Notes: generated by a model from the sequence alone, not told the origin. A stretch of DNA of 64,000 nt from Verrucomicrobiia bacterium (GCA_011525685.1 WYBW01000075.1:17070-81069); one strand, 5' to 3'; shown: positions 29,625-39,743, numbered from the stretch's first letter. Made by a program: numbers and translations.

Positions 29625-31181
29625 TCACGCATCCTTGCGGGGAAACAAGGGCGACGGCTCGCCCAGTTGGTGTCCGGCGGGCAAACCTCCCCAAGCGGCG
29701 GCGGCGAACTGATCCGGCTCTCCGCCCAGACCGAGTTGCGCGTAAATCTTGGTCGCCGTCCCCGGAAGGAACGGCCACAACAAGACCGCCAGCACGCGGC
29801 ACGTTTCCGCCAGATTGTAGAGCACTTCATCCAGCCGGGCTGCCTGGGCGGGATCCTTGGCCAGTTTGAAGGGAGCGGTCTGGTCCACGTATTGGTTCGC
29901 GCGCGTGATGAGCGACCAGATGGCCAGCAGCGCCGCTTGCAGCCGGTGGTTTTCGAGCGAGGACCGTGTGTCGGCGACGACCCTGGCAGCCTCCCCGGCG
30001 AGTTCATCCGAGCGAGCGGGCACGATGCCCTGGCGATAACGCTTCAGCATCGAGAGCGAACGGTTCACCAGATTGCCCAGACCGTTGGCGAGTTCCGCTT
30101 GATACCGCGCCTTGAAGCCGGTGTCGGTCCAGTTTCCGTCCGGACCGATGTCCAGTTCCCGCACGACGTAAAACCGGAAGGCGTCCACACCCCATTCGTG
30201 GATGACCGCGACCGGGTCCACGATGTTGCCGGTGCTCTTGCTGATCTTCGCGCCCTCCCTCTGCCACCAGCCGTGCGCCAGCACCTGCTTCGGCAACGGC
30301 AGCCCCATCGCCTTGAGCATGATGGGCCAGAACACGGCGTGGAACTTGACAATGTCCTTGCCGATGACGTGGATGTCGGCCGGCCACAATCTCAGCCCCG
30401 AGTCCCGCGTCTTGGGTTCTGGTTCGGCGGCGGCGAGCACGGTCGCGTCGCCATGCGCGGCGGGAACAGAGATGTAATTCACCAAGGCGTCGAACCACAC
30501 GTAGGTGACGTAATTCGGATCGAAGGGCAGCGGAATGCCCCAGCTCAACCGGGCCGCCGGACGCGAAATGCAAAGGTCTTCAAGCGGCTGGCTTTTGAGA
30601 AAACCCAGGACCTCATTGCGCCGGTAATCGGGCTGGACGAAGGCGGGATTCGCTTCAAGATAATCAATCAGCCACTGCTGATGTTCGCGCAGCTTGAACC
30701 AGTAGTTGGTTTCCTCCAGTTCAATCACTTCACCCCAAGACGGGTCAAACGTGCCGTCAGGCAGCCGGTCCTTGTCCGTCAAAAACGTCTCCTCTTTCGT
30801 TGAATAAAAGCCCTTGTAGGTGGCGGTGTAAAACTGCCCTTGAGCGTGCAGGCGAGCCAGAATCGCCTGCACAAACTCCTTGTGGCGCGGCTCGGTGGTG
30901 CGCACGAAATCGTCATTCGTGATGCCCAGGCTTCGCCAGAGCGATTGAAAGCTTTGAGCCAGTTCATCACAATAGGCTTGCGGGCTTTTGCCCTCGGCCA
31001 CCGCCGCCTGTTGCACTTTCTGGCCATGCTCATCGAGTCCCGTCAGGTAAAAGACCGCCTGGCCCAAACTTCGCCGCGACCGCGCGATCACGTCCGTGAT
31101 CACCTTCTCATAGGCATGACCGAGATGCGGCTGGCCGTTGACGTAATCAATGGCAGTGGTGATGTAAAACCGTTTGCTCAT
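29625..31181 (-). CDS. metG: Methionine--tRNA ligase (MetG2 type)
   Basis: 518 residues. HIGH is H19-LG-H22 in the context YVNGQPHLGHAYEK; KISKS is in GAKISKSTGN. The CP-domain region reads YKGFYSTKEETFL, with no zinc-knuckle cysteines, as in the metal-free class. The anticodon-binding helix region with TRANQYVDQTAPFKLAKD is present. A C-terminal tRNA-binding OB domain is absent, which is usual for short forms. At about 251-266 a segment AEPEPKTRDSGLRLWP appears inserted just before the conserved DIHVIGKDI; it is encoded by heptamer-like GAACC/CCAAGAC units. Divergent from the ClC gene. Confidence 0.96.
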   Translation of the reverse strand: MSKRFYITTAIDYVNGQPHLGHAYEKVITDVIARSRRSLGQAVFYLTGLDEHGQKVQQAAVAEGKSPQAYCDELAQSFQSLWRSLGITNDDFVRTTEPRHKEFVQAILARLHAQGQFYTATYKGFYSTKEETFLTDKDRLPDGTFDPSWGEVIELEETNYWFKLREHQQWLIDYLEANPAFVQPDYRRNEVLGFLKSQPLEDLCISRPAARLSWGIPLPFDPNYVTYVWFDALVNYISVPAAHGDATVLAAAEPEPKTRDSGLRLWPADIHVIGKDIVKFHAVFWPIMLKAMGLPLPKQVLAHGWWQREGAKISKSTGNIVDPVAVIHEWGVDAFRFYVVRELDIGPDGNWTDTGFKARYQAELANGLGNLVNRSLSMLKRYRQGIVPARSDELAGEAARVVADTRSSLENHRLQAALLAIWSLITRANQYVDQTAPFKLAKDPAQAARLDEVLYNLAETCRVLAVLLWPFLPGTATKIYAQLGLGGEPDQFAAAAWGGLPAGHQLGEPSPLFPRKDA

Positions 31182-31305
31182 CCGGGTTCATTGTGCGGGA
31201 CGCCGGGGTTAATGGCAACTTTGGGGAGCATCGGAAGGGAGACGTGAAAAAGTCTGGACTCGTCAAGGCGGCGGCCCGGGATAAAATCCCGCTGTGCAGT
31301 CTTTG

Positions 31306-33153
31306 ATGAACTCCCGCCTCGCACTCAAGGCGCAGGAATTCTGCCGCGAACACTGGCAGCAGGTGCTGCGCTGGCGCGAAAAGCTGCAGTTCCGCGAGGA
31401 GGCGCTGCACCTGCTCCTGGCCGGAGGCGTGGGCGTCATCGGCGGCCTGGTCAACCTCTTCTTCTTCTTCGCCATCGAGAGCGTCAAACGCGCGGTGCTC
31501 CGGCGGCCGGGCGACCCGGTCGAGGTGGCGGAGGAAATGGCGGCCTGGCAGGTCGCGTTAATTCCGGCGGTGGGCGGCCTGGTCGCCGGCCTGGTGCTTT
31601 ACTGGGGTCTGCGACTGGTGGGCCGGCAAGGCGCGGCGAACATGCTCGAGGTCGTCGTGGCCGGCGACGGGAAGCTCCCTTTTCGGACCAATCTGGTCAA
31701 AGCCCTTTCCTCGTTGGTGAGCATCGGCACCGGCGCCTCGATCGGACGGGAAGGCGCCATCACGCAATTGTCCGCGACCCTGGCCTCGAAACTGGGGCAG
31801 TTCGGCAAATGGCCGCCGTACCGCTTGCGGTTGCTGGTCGGCTGCGGCGCGGCCTCGGGCATCGCCGCCGCCTACAACGCTCCCATTGCCGGCGCGGTGT
31901 TCGCCGCCTGGATCGTGCTGGGCAATTTCTCGATGAACCTCTTCGCGCCGCTGGTGTTTGCGTCGGTGATCGCTTCGATGGTGTCGCGGAGCTTCTTCGG
32001 GATCAAACCCTGGTATGAAGTGCCGTCCTTCGGAGCGATCAGCATGTGGCAATTGCCGTGGTTCATTCTGCTCGGGATTGTGGCCGGCCTGTTGGGTGCG
32101 GTGTTTCTCAAGATGATCCGCCGTTGCGAAATCCGCTTCGAGCAGAACCGCTGGCCCATCTACACGAAGCTGGCCCTCGCCGGGCTGATCGTGGGATTGA
32201 TCGCCGTGGCCTTCCCCGGCGTCTGGGGCAATGGCTACGTGATCACCAACCGCATTCTGCACGAGGACTTCGACCACCTCGCGGCGTCCTGGGTGCAACA
32301 GGGATTGTCCGGCGGCGGATGGGTGATTTTGTTCCTCGTCGGCCTGCTGTTGGCGAAAATGCTCGCCACCGCCGTCACCGTCGGGTCGGGCACCGTGGGC
32401 GGGGTGTTCACGCCCACGCTGTTTCTGGGCGCGTCCCTGGGCGCGCTGTTCGGAGTGGTCCTGCAAACTCTGGGCGGCGCGCGCGACATGCCTCCCAGCG
32501 CGTTTGCCCTGGTGGGCATGGGCAGCGTCCTGGCGGCGACCACCCGCTCGCCGTTGCTGGCCATGATCATGGTGTTTGAAATCTCATTGGACTACTCGCT
32601 CATGCCCCCGCTGATGCTGGGCTGTGTGGTGTCCATCCTCGTGGCCGGCCGGCTGCACCCGGAATCCATTTACACCGAACCGTTGCGCCAGCGCGGTCTC
32701 GAACTGGGCGAGAACTCCACCCAGCCGGGTGTCATCACCGAACGGAAGGTGGGTGACCTGATGCACGCGCCCGTGCCGCCCCTGCGCGAGAACACGCCGC
32801 TCAAGGAGATTGCCAACCGGTTCATGACCAGTTCGAACAACTTTCTGCCGGTGGTCAACGCCGACCAAAAACTGCTCGGGGTGGTGGCCTTGCAGGATTT
32901 GAAGGAGTATCTCCACGCGGGCGAAGAGTTGCAGGCCGTGATCGCCTATGATGTCATGCGCCCGCCGCCGCGGTGTGTCACTCCCAACCAGCGCCTGCTG
33001 GAAGTGCTGCCCGTGGTGCTCGAGAGCGAACTGCGGAACATCCCGGTGGTGAACAGCTTCAAGGAAAACCGGTTGGTCGGTGCTCTGGCCCGGGGCGAGG
33101 CGCTGGGCATCTTTGCCGAAGCCATCGCCGCCGGCAGCAAACCGGCGGGTTGA
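31306..33153 (+). CDS. ClC-family chloride transporter with CBS domains
   Basis: ATG 31306 is chosen; a GTG 12 bp upstream is an alternative. About 615 residues with some ten membrane helices. The selectivity motifs are visible: GREGAITQLSA carries the gating Glu (GREGP equivalent), and GSGTVGGVFTPTLFLGASLGALFG is the GxFxP motif. The presence of the gating Glu favours a proton-coupled exchanger over a channel. After residue 470 come two CBS repeats (VGDLMHAPVPPLRENTPLKEI and AYDVMRPPPRCVTPNQRLLEV), probably nucleotide-responsive. Convergent with the WecA-like gene. Confidence 0.93.
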   Translation: MNSRLALKAQEFCREHWQQVLRWREKLQFREEALHLLLAGGVGVIGGLVNLFFFFAIESVKRAVLRRPGDPVEVAEEMAAWQVALIPAVGGLVAGLVLYWGLRLVGRQGAANMLEVVVAGDGKLPFRTNLVKALSSLVSIGTGASIGREGAITQLSATLASKLGQFGKWPPYRLRLLVGCGAASGIAAAYNAPIAGAVFAAWIVLGNFSMNLFAPLVFASVIASMVSRSFFGIKPWYEVPSFGAISMWQLPWFILLGIVAGLLGAVFLKMIRRCEIRFEQNRWPIYTKLALAGLIVGLIAVAFPGVWGNGYVITNRILHEDFDHLAASWVQQGLSGGGWVILFLVGLLLAKMLATAVTVGSGTVGGVFTPTLFLGASLGALFGVVLQTLGGARDMPPSAFALVGMGSVLAATTRSPLLAMIMVFEISLDYSLMPPLMLGCVVSILVAGRLHPESIYTEPLRQRGLELGENSTQPGVITERKVGDLMHAPVPPLRENTPLKEIANRFMTSSNNFLPVVNADQKLLGVVALQDLKEYLHAGEELQAVIAYDVMRPPPRCVTPNQRLLEVLPVVLESELRNIPVVNSFKENRLVGALARGEALGIFAEAIAAGSKPAG

Positions 33154-33244
33154 ATCTCGAAAAGTCCACGCAAGCCGCCGGATCCCGGCTCGGCACATCC
33201 ACGCTCCCGGCCTTTTCACACCGCGTCGGCGAACGCACGTGGTT

Positions 33245-34219
33245 TCACAGCAGCGCCAAAGCTCCGATCAACGCCGCTGCCAGCCAGATCAACACGACGG
33301 CGAGCGCGGGTTTCAATCCTCCCCGCACCAGGCGATGCGAAAGGTGGTTCGTGTCGCCCAGATAAAACGGTTTGCCCATTCGCCAGCGCAAAACGACCAC
33401 CCAGGCCAGATCGCCCAGCGGCACCGCCAGCACGAGCAGCGGCGTGATGACCGCCCAGGGACGCGGATTCGTGTCGCTGTAAAAGTGCGGCAGGATGGCC
33501 AGCACCGCGAGCAGATAGCCCACCAGATGGCTGCCTGAGTCGCCGAGGAAAGCGGTCGCCCGGGGAAAGTTGTGGGGCAGGAATCCGAGCAACGCGCCGC
33601 AGACCAGCCAGGCGATGAGCGACACCAGATATTGTCCATGTGCAGCCGCGATCACCGCCAGCCAGCCCGCGCCGATGGCGCCCAGGCCGGCGCAAAGCCC
33701 GTTCATGTTATCCATGAAGTTGAAGGCGTTGATCACCGTCAGCAGCCATAGAATCGTGATGGCATAACTAAACACCACACTCGGCACGAACAGCGTGATG
33801 CGAACCCCCGCCGCCGCCACGATGGTGGCAATCAACACCTGGCCGCAGAACTTCACCAGCGGGCGCAACTCGTGTTTGTCGTCCAACAACCCCAGAACCA
33901 CCATCCCGACCGCGCCCAGGGCGATGGCGACCAGTTGGACCGCGCGCGCCTCCAGGCCATAGAGTAACTCGGCATTGCCGGCCATTTGCGGCCCGTTCAG
34001 TTTGAGCCATGCCGCCGCCGCCGCCAGCGGAACGATCAACCCGGTCAACACCGCGAGTCCGCCGGCCAGGGGAATCGGCCGGTCATGGATCTTGCGGTGG
34101 CCGGGATCGTCCACGAGCCCCGTGCGCAAACACCATTGCCGCCAGAGCGGCAGCACGGCCAGCGTGGTGGCCAGCGCGCTGACGAACGCGGCGAGGTAGG
34201 CGTTGTGAGGAAAATTCAT
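33245..34219 (-). CDS. WecA/TagO-type undecaprenyl-phosphate sugar-1-phosphate transferase
   Basis: 324 residues, about ten membrane segments. PNPT family motifs: VDDPGHRKIHDRPIPLAGG near the start, LGLLDDKHELRP (metal-binding DD), INAFNFMDNMNGLC (NxxNxxDGxxG type) and FLGDSGSHLVGYLLA. It likely transfers a sugar-1-phosphate from a UDP-sugar to undecaprenyl phosphate to start glycan assembly; MraY is less likely because mur genes are absent here. ATG overlaps the stop of the GT4 gene (ATGA). Last gene of a four-gene minus-strand run. Confidence 0.9.
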   Translation of the reverse strand: MNFPHNAYLAAFVSALATTLAVLPLWRQWCLRTGLVDDPGHRKIHDRPIPLAGGLAVLTGLIVPLAAAAAWLKLNGPQMAGNAELLYGLEARAVQLVAIALGAVGMVVLGLLDDKHELRPLVKFCGQVLIATIVAAAGVRITLFVPSVVFSYAITILWLLTVINAFNFMDNMNGLCAGLGAIGAGWLAVIAAAHGQYLVSLIAWLVCGALLGFLPHNFPRATAFLGDSGSHLVGYLLAVLAILPHFYSDTNPRPWAVITPLLVLAVPLGDLAWVVVLRWRMGKPFYLGDTNHLSHRLVRGGLKPALAVVLIWLAAALIGALALL

Positions 34220-35385
34220 GCGGGGCGCAGACCGCGCTCGGCGGCCAGCTTCATGTAAAGAGAGTGGATGTGCTCCACCATCAGCTCGACACCAAAGTGT
34301 GCCCGCACGAACGCCTGCCCACGCTGGCCGAGCCGCCGCCGCAGTTCCGCGTCGCGCGTGAGCTGGAGAAGGCTCGACGTCAGACGGGCCTTGTCGCCGG
34401 GCGGCACGAGGAATCCGGTTTCGTTGGGGATGCAGACTTCGCCGGCTCCGTCGCAATCATAGGCCACGACCGGCCGCCCGGCGGCGAGCGCCTGTGGCAA
34501 GGCGCGGGGCAGGCCTTCGCGGCGCGAGAGGTGAACCAGAATGTCCATGATGCCGACGAGCGCCGGAATCTCCGTCGGCGCAACCAGGCCGGTGAAGACG
34601 AAGTGCCTTCTCAGACTCGCGGAGGCAACAGCGTGCTCAAAACGTTTGCGCCATGCGCCGTCGCCCACCAGCAGGAATTTCACGCGCGGATGCTCGCGGA
34701 CGATCTCCGGGGCGATGGCGATGAGATCGTCATGGCCCTTCAATTTGAACAATCTGGCAATCTTGCCAATGACGATGTCCTTTGGCTCCAGCCCCCATTT
34801 CGCGCGCAGCTTTGCATCATCCGCGGCGCAGAGGTAAGGCTGTAGATCGAACCCGCTGAAGATTCTGGTGTACTGGTCCGTCTGGCCAATGCCGGCGGCG
34901 AGGTATTGCTGTTTCATCGCGTCGGCCACGACCACGAAATGCGTCGTGACGCGCGCGGCGCGTTTCTCGGCGGCGGTGAAAACGAAATTCGGCAGCGCTC
35001 CCTGGAACGCGCCGAAGGACGGCCCGTGGATGGTGTGAACGATCAGCGGCACACCGGCACGGTGCGCGGCCAGTCTGCCCAGCACGCCGGCCTTGCCGCT
35101 GTGGGTGTGGACGACGTCGGGACATCGGGCGCGGAACAACCGCGTGAGTTTCTGAAGAGCGATCCAATCCTTCCACGGATGCACGGGCCGGACGAGTTCC
35201 GGCACGATGCTCAGGAGACCGGGCGTGGTGTCGAAGATTGATTCCAGCGAACCTTCCGGCCCCGTGGTGGGGCCGGATAAGAGTTGCATTTCCAAGCCCA
35301 TGTCGCGCAACCCCAGGACCGTGGCCACGGTGTTCTCCTGCGCGCCGCCCACGATCAACCGCGTGATGACATGCGTAACCCGCAT
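34216..35385 (-). CDS. Glycosyltransferase family 4
   Basis: 389-residue GT-B enzyme. The N-terminal acceptor half starts VTHVITRLIVGGAQENT, followed by VVHTHSGKAGVLGRLAA and HTIHGPSF. The C-terminal GT4 half has GKIARLFKLKGHDDLI, FLLVGDGAWRKRFE, VHLSRREGLPRALPQALAAGRPVVAYD, and the donor-binding E(x7)E equivalent. Retaining transferase using an activated sugar, probably in surface glycan synthesis given its overlap with the WecA-like gene and close spacing (11 bp) to the GT-C/TPR gene. Sugar unknown. Confidence 0.92.
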   Translation of the reverse strand: MRVTHVITRLIVGGAQENTVATVLGLRDMGLEMQLLSGPTTGPEGSLESIFDTTPGLLSIVPELVRPVHPWKDWIALQKLTRLFRARCPDVVHTHSGKAGVLGRLAAHRAGVPLIVHTIHGPSFGAFQGALPNFVFTAAEKRAARVTTHFVVVADAMKQQYLAAGIGQTDQYTRIFSGFDLQPYLCAADDAKLRAKWGLEPKDIVIGKIARLFKLKGHDDLIAIAPEIVREHPRVKFLLVGDGAWRKRFEHAVASASLRRHFVFTGLVAPTEIPALVGIMDILVHLSRREGLPRALPQALAAGRPVVAYDCDGAGEVCIPNETGFLVPPGDKARLTSSLLQLTRDAELRRRLGQRGQAFVRAHFGVELMVEHIHSLYMKLAAERGLRPA

Positions 35386-35396
35386 GTGACGCTGGC

Positions 35397-38312
35397 TCAG
35401 GGCCTGCCACCCTTGAGTTCCTGAAGGCGGGCTTCCACAAATCGCGTTTCCGCCGAATTGGTCACTGAATGGCTCAGGTAAGCCTCGTAATGTTGGACGG
35501 CGGCATTGGTGTCCTTGCGGCGGTAGGCGATTTCGCCCAGGCCGAAGTAAACCGGATACGCCTTCGGCAGGGCTTGTTGCAGGGTTTCGTAGTCGCGCTG
35601 GGCGTCATCCAATCGGTCCGCGCGCAGGAAGGCGATGGCGCGGTTGAGCCGGGCCGGGTGGTTGGTCGGCTGCAGGCTCAACAAGCGATCCAGGGTGCGG
35701 ATGGCCTCGTCGAACGCATCGGCGTTGATGCAAAGGTAGCTCTTGTTGATGAGTGCGTTGGCGTCGTCCGGGGCGGCTTGCAGTTGGCGGTTCACGACGG
35801 AAAGTGCGTTGGTAAACAGGCCCTGTTGCGAATAAAGCCGCGACGCCGAGGTCAGCAGGTACATTTCGGTGGGATTCTTCTTGAGTTCGGACTCGATCAG
35901 CCCGACGGCCCGGTTCGTGTCCTTGGCCGCAAAGTAAGACGCCGCCTCGAGGGCCAGCAGATCAACGTGATTGGTGCGGGTGAGGGTGAAGCGGTCCGGG
36001 GCGGCGCGGATTTCCCGGACCACGGCGAGGACTTCGTTGGTCTGTCCGGCGAGCAGGTGGAATTGCGCCAGCCACATGCGGCTGGCGAGGTCGCGCGGCG
36101 AAAGGCTTCGCACCCGGTCGAACGCCTCGCAAGCCTGACGGAACAGCCGGCCCTGTACGAACAGCGATCCTTGGGCGGCGCTCAGACCCGGTTCATCATA
36201 CGGGCCGTGCTCCATGAGCATTTGATCCAGGAACTGCTCCTTCAGATCGTCGGGCAGGGGCATCGGTCCGGTCTGCCCCGCGCGGTAGCGCTCGTTGTAT
36301 TCGAGGTTGGTGCGGGCCACCAGGTTGGCCTCGTTCAGCCGGTGCGCGAGGGCGAACCGGGGGGCCGCCTTTTCGAACTCGCCCGCCTTCTGCAGTTCCA
36401 CGCCCCAATTGTTCAGCGCCCGGGAATAGAAGGCCGCCAGCGTGACGGCTTGGGCATTGCGCAACGGCTTCAGACGGAAGAAACCGTAGAGTTTTTCCAT
36501 GACGCTCAAGACCGCCGCGGGATCCCGCGGGGTGGCGGCCGCCAGCACCGGACTCAATGTTTCGCCCTCCAGCCGCGTCCAGAACGCTTCGTTCTCCGCG
36601 ATCACCTCGGCCTCCAGCGGCGGAGGCAGAAGCGATTCGGGCGGGAAGGTCCGCAACTGGTAAACCAGTTTGCGCGGCACATCGTGGAAGTATTCGAAGT
36701 AATAACCGAAACTCGGGTGCAGGTAATAAATCTCCGCGTTTTGGGAAAGCTTGTAGAGCAGACTGACCAGTTCCAAATCCTCCAGCCGCCGTGTCTCCTT
36801 GAGGTCCACGGTCTCGGTCCAGCGCGTCGGATACGCCTTTTGCAAGTGGCGACGGTAGCCGGACCAGGTCAGCGACTGGGTGTCGAGCAGCACAAAGTCC
36901 CCGGCGCGTCCGGCGCGAGCCAGCCACGCCTGCATGAGGTAGAGGCGGCGGGGATCGTCGCTGAGCAACACCCCGCTCTGGGGCAGACCGTCCGCGAGCG
37001 CGGTGACGAACTGCCGCAGCATGGGGCCGTTGGAAATGCGGATCTGGGGCAGATTCCGCCAGAGCAGGGAAGCCGGCACGATCACGAACAGCGCAATGAC
37101 CAGGCCGGGGAAGAAGCGACTCATCAGCTTTGCGGACTCCGGCACTCTCCTTCCGCGCGTGGGCAGCAACCGGAACACGAGCAGGAAATAACCGCTGAAG
37201 TATCCGATGCTCAACGCGCCCAGGTAATAGAACGGCAGGAAGGGAAACCCATAGCCGCTCTCCCGCGGACTGAAGGGCGGATCGAACGCCACCCACAAAC
37301 CGGCCGCGAGGAACGCTCCATGCACCAAGTGGAACATCCACGTCGCCACCGCCGTGCCCAGCCGGCTGGTGTCGCCGAAATAGGAGGACCAGCGGATGGC
37401 GATCAGCAGCACCGGCACCAGCGAGGTCAGCCCGAGCAAGGCGACGGTTTTCCGCGGGAACCCCAGCAGACTGCTCTTGGTGACCATGTAACTTGCCTTG
37501 AGCGCCTCCCAGAAACCCGTGGGTTGGACGTTCGACCACACGGCCAGCAGGGGCAACAGCAGGAGCAGCGACAATCCGGCCAGACCGCAGAGCAACATGC
37601 GTCCGAGGAATCGCACGTTGAAGAAACTCAAACCCCGGATCCACACCAGCGCCGCGAGGTAAGCCGGAAGAAAGCCGATCATCGCGAAGTTGTTCGTCAT
37701 CCCCAGGCCGAAGACGAACGAAGTGCGCCACAAGCGCGACTCGCGTTCATCAATGCGGTAAGCCAGAAGATTCTGGACGACGTAGGCGAAGACCAGCAGG
37801 TCGAGCATTTCGTAGGAGGCCACCGTGGCATGTTCCCAGAAGCTCAATTGCAGTCCGCATACCGCCGCCGCCAGCACCGGTGGAATCCACGCCCCGGGCA
37901 CCGAGAGCAGGGAAAAGGGACTTTGCTCGCGCGCCCGTTGCTCCCGGGTGCGGTCGTGCGGCAACAGAGCCACGGAACGGGCCAGCAGGCCCAAAGTAAG
38001 CACCGCGCAAAGCATGGAGAACAGATTCAACGCCAGCGGCACCTGCGCATCCGGAAGCCAGCGGATGGGATAGGTCACCAGGAAATAAAGCGGACGGACG
38101 ACTTCCGGCTGCCAGCTCCAGCCGGCGGTGTTGGCCACCAGAGCGAGGCTGTTATGCGAGGAATTCCAGTAGTCCACCGCGCCCCAGCGGTTGAGCGACA
38201 CCCAGTGGTTGAAGGTCAGGAGATAAACCACCAGCGCGGCGGCCACGACCAGCCAGGGGAGGCGGCCGCGCACGGAGGTCTGCATCTCATCCCATGCTTG
38301 TCCCGTGGTCAT
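35397..38312 (-). CDS. Multi-spanning membrane protein (GT-C-like) with C-terminal TPR region
   Basis: ATG 38312 overlaps the rlmD stop by 4 bp and gives 971 residues. The first about 430 residues hold roughly ten hydrophobic helices. The first begins after RGRLPWLVVAAALVVYLLTFNH and is followed by a loop and PLYFLVTYPIRWLP, which resembles DUF2723/GT-C glycosyltransferases; the catalytic acidic residue cannot be fixed (an Asp in AVDYW is a candidate). After a soluble stretch, residues 640-970 form TPR-like repeats (AKDTNRAVGLIESELKK, DAFDEAIRTLDRLLSLQP, RKDTNAAVQHYEAYL). The layout recalls TMTC-type O-mannosyltransferases. Its neighbours suggest envelope or protein glycosylation. Function is inference. 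Confidence 0.78.
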   Translation of the reverse strand: MTTGQAWDEMQTSVRGRLPWLVVAAALVVYLLTFNHWVSLNRWGAVDYWNSSHNSLALVANTAGWSWQPEVVRPLYFLVTYPIRWLPDAQVPLALNLFSMLCAVLTLGLLARSVALLPHDRTREQRAREQSPFSLLSVPGAWIPPVLAAAVCGLQLSFWEHATVASYEMLDLLVFAYVVQNLLAYRIDERESRLWRTSFVFGLGMTNNFAMIGFLPAYLAALVWIRGLSFFNVRFLGRMLLCGLAGLSLLLLLPLLAVWSNVQPTGFWEALKASYMVTKSSLLGFPRKTVALLGLTSLVPVLLIAIRWSSYFGDTSRLGTAVATWMFHLVHGAFLAAGLWVAFDPPFSPRESGYGFPFLPFYYLGALSIGYFSGYFLLVFRLLPTRGRRVPESAKLMSRFFPGLVIALFVIVPASLLWRNLPQIRISNGPMLRQFVTALADGLPQSGVLLSDDPRRLYLMQAWLARAGRAGDFVLLDTQSLTWSGYRRHLQKAYPTRWTETVDLKETRRLEDLELVSLLYKLSQNAEIYYLHPSFGYYFEYFHDVPRKLVYQLRTFPPESLLPPPLEAEVIAENEAFWTRLEGETLSPVLAAATPRDPAAVLSVMEKLYGFFRLKPLRNAQAVTLAAFYSRALNNWGVELQKAGEFEKAAPRFALAHRLNEANLVARTNLEYNERYRAGQTGPMPLPDDLKEQFLDQMLMEHGPYDEPGLSAAQGSLFVQGRLFRQACEAFDRVRSLSPRDLASRMWLAQFHLLAGQTNEVLAVVREIRAAPDRFTLTRTNHVDLLALEAASYFAAKDTNRAVGLIESELKKNPTEMYLLTSASRLYSQQGLFTNALSVVNRQLQAAPDDANALINKSYLCINADAFDEAIRTLDRLLSLQPTNHPARLNRAIAFLRADRLDDAQRDYETLQQALPKAYPVYFGLGEIAYRRKDTNAAVQHYEAYLSHSVTNSAETRFVEARLQELKGGRP

Positions 38313-39514
38313 TTGTGGATTCCAGTTGAATCGAAGCCCGCAGACTTGGCAAGACCCGTTTGGCCCGCCCCGCTGCACGCGCCGCCCTTGGCGCGGACCT
38401 CGGCGACACACTCGACGTGTTGGGTTTGCGGGAACATGTCCAGCGGCACCACCCGCGCCAATTCAAAGACACTGTCCATGCACAAGATGTTCAAGTCCCG
38501 CGCCATCGTGGCCGGATGGCACGACACATAAATGATTTGCGCCGGGCCTGCCTCGCGCAACTGCCCCAAGACTTGCGGCTGACAACCTTTGCGCGGCGGA
38601 TCGAGCAAAACACTGCACGCCGCCAGCGGCAACCGCCGGCCCAACGCCGGAAGCGTCTCTTCCACTGTGGCCGCAATGAACTCGCCGTTGGTCCGCCCGC
38701 GAGCGGCGGCATTGCGCCGGGCCGCCCGGATCGCCGCTTGATCGTATTCCACCCCGACAAAACTCTCCACCGCCTCCGCCAGTTCCACGGCGAAGAATCC
38801 CACGCCGCAATACAGGTCCACCAGATGCCGCGCCCCGCCGGCCCGCAAACACTCGCGCACCGCCTCCACCAGCCGGGGCAGCAGGAAGAAATTGTTTTGG
38901 AAAAACGAATCGGGCGGCACCTCCCAGCCCTCCGGTGGAACACGCAACACCACCTTGATTCCGCCCTTGGGCGGGGGATTCCCGCGGACGTGACGGATCT
39001 GCCGGTTGATCGCCGGTTCGGCGATCTTGCACTCCTCAATGTCTTCCACCAGGCCGCAGTCGCCCCGGATGAAACCGATGTTCAGTTTCTGCGCCGGCTT
39101 GTTCCACTGGCTGCGAATCATGATGCGGTTGCGGTAGCCGTAAGGTTGCGGGCAGGGCACCACGGACGACACCACGGCGGGGTCGAAGCCGCCGATCCGC
39201 TGGAACAAGTCCGCCACCTGCTTGCGCTTGATGCGGAGCTGCGCCTCGTAGGCAATGTGCTGATACTGGCAGCCGCCGCACGCGCCAAAATACCGGCACT
39301 CCGGCGCGACGCGCTCGGCCGCCGGCTCCAGCACCTGCCTCAGCCGCGCCCGGGCGAAACTCTTGCGCACCTCGGCAATCTCCGCCTCGACCAGTTCGCC
39401 CACGAGCACAAACGGAACAAAGACGACCAGTTCATCCACCCGCGCCACCCCCTCGCCGCCGAACGCGATGTCCTGGATGCGCAACTGAAGGATTTGGCCG
39501 GGCGTCAAATTCAT
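38309..39514 (-). CDS. rlmD: 23S rRNA (uracil-C5)-methyltransferase, RlmD/RumA type
   Basis: 401 residues. A TRAM domain at the start (QILQLRIQDIAFGGEGVAR), then the iron-sulfur cluster ligands in CRYFGACGGCQYQH with a fourth Cys further on, the FFQNN motif, SAM-binding VDLYCGVGFF, the nucleophile region DPPRKGC and SCHPATMARD containing the catalytic Cys. It methylates C5 of a uridine in 23S rRNA; RlmD and RlmCD-like relatives cannot be told apart here. First gene of the minus-strand envelope run, overlapping the next by 4 bp. Confidence 0.92.
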   Translation of the reverse strand: MNLTPGQILQLRIQDIAFGGEGVARVDELVVFVPFVLVGELVEAEIAEVRKSFARARLRQVLEPAAERVAPECRYFGACGGCQYQHIAYEAQLRIKRKQVADLFQRIGGFDPAVVSSVVPCPQPYGYRNRIMIRSQWNKPAQKLNIGFIRGDCGLVEDIEECKIAEPAINRQIRHVRGNPPPKGGIKVVLRVPPEGWEVPPDSFFQNNFFLLPRLVEAVRECLRAGGARHLVDLYCGVGFFAVELAEAVESFVGVEYDQAAIRAARRNAAARGRTNGEFIAATVEETLPALGRRLPLAACSVLLDPPRKGCQPQVLGQLREAGPAQIIYVSCHPATMARDLNILCMDSVFELARVVPLDMFPQTQHVECVAEVRAKGGACSGAGQTGLAKSAGFDSTGIHK

Positions 39515-39743
39515 TCGCGCAAATTAGAAGTCCCCCTCCGGGGGCAAAAGGTTTTTCCAAACCATCCCTCGCCCGTTGAGACGGCCCTGGCAAGGGCACA
39601 TGACAGTTTGTTGCAAGTCCAGCGGTCTGCCGGAGGAGCGGCTTGCCAGCCGCCTGACCCGCTCGGCGGCTGGTCCAAGCACGCAACCAGGGCAGGCACG
39701 CCTGGGAGCAGGCAAGAGAGAGGCGCCCCCGGCGGTCGCAAAC

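Noticed and set aside
35469..38531. A 1020-codon open frame on the plus strand opposite the GT-C/TPR gene
   Set aside because: It has no recognisable domain and is rich in Arg, Gln and His, as expected of an antisense shadow in GC-rich DNA; the minus-strand frame has clear helices and TPRs.
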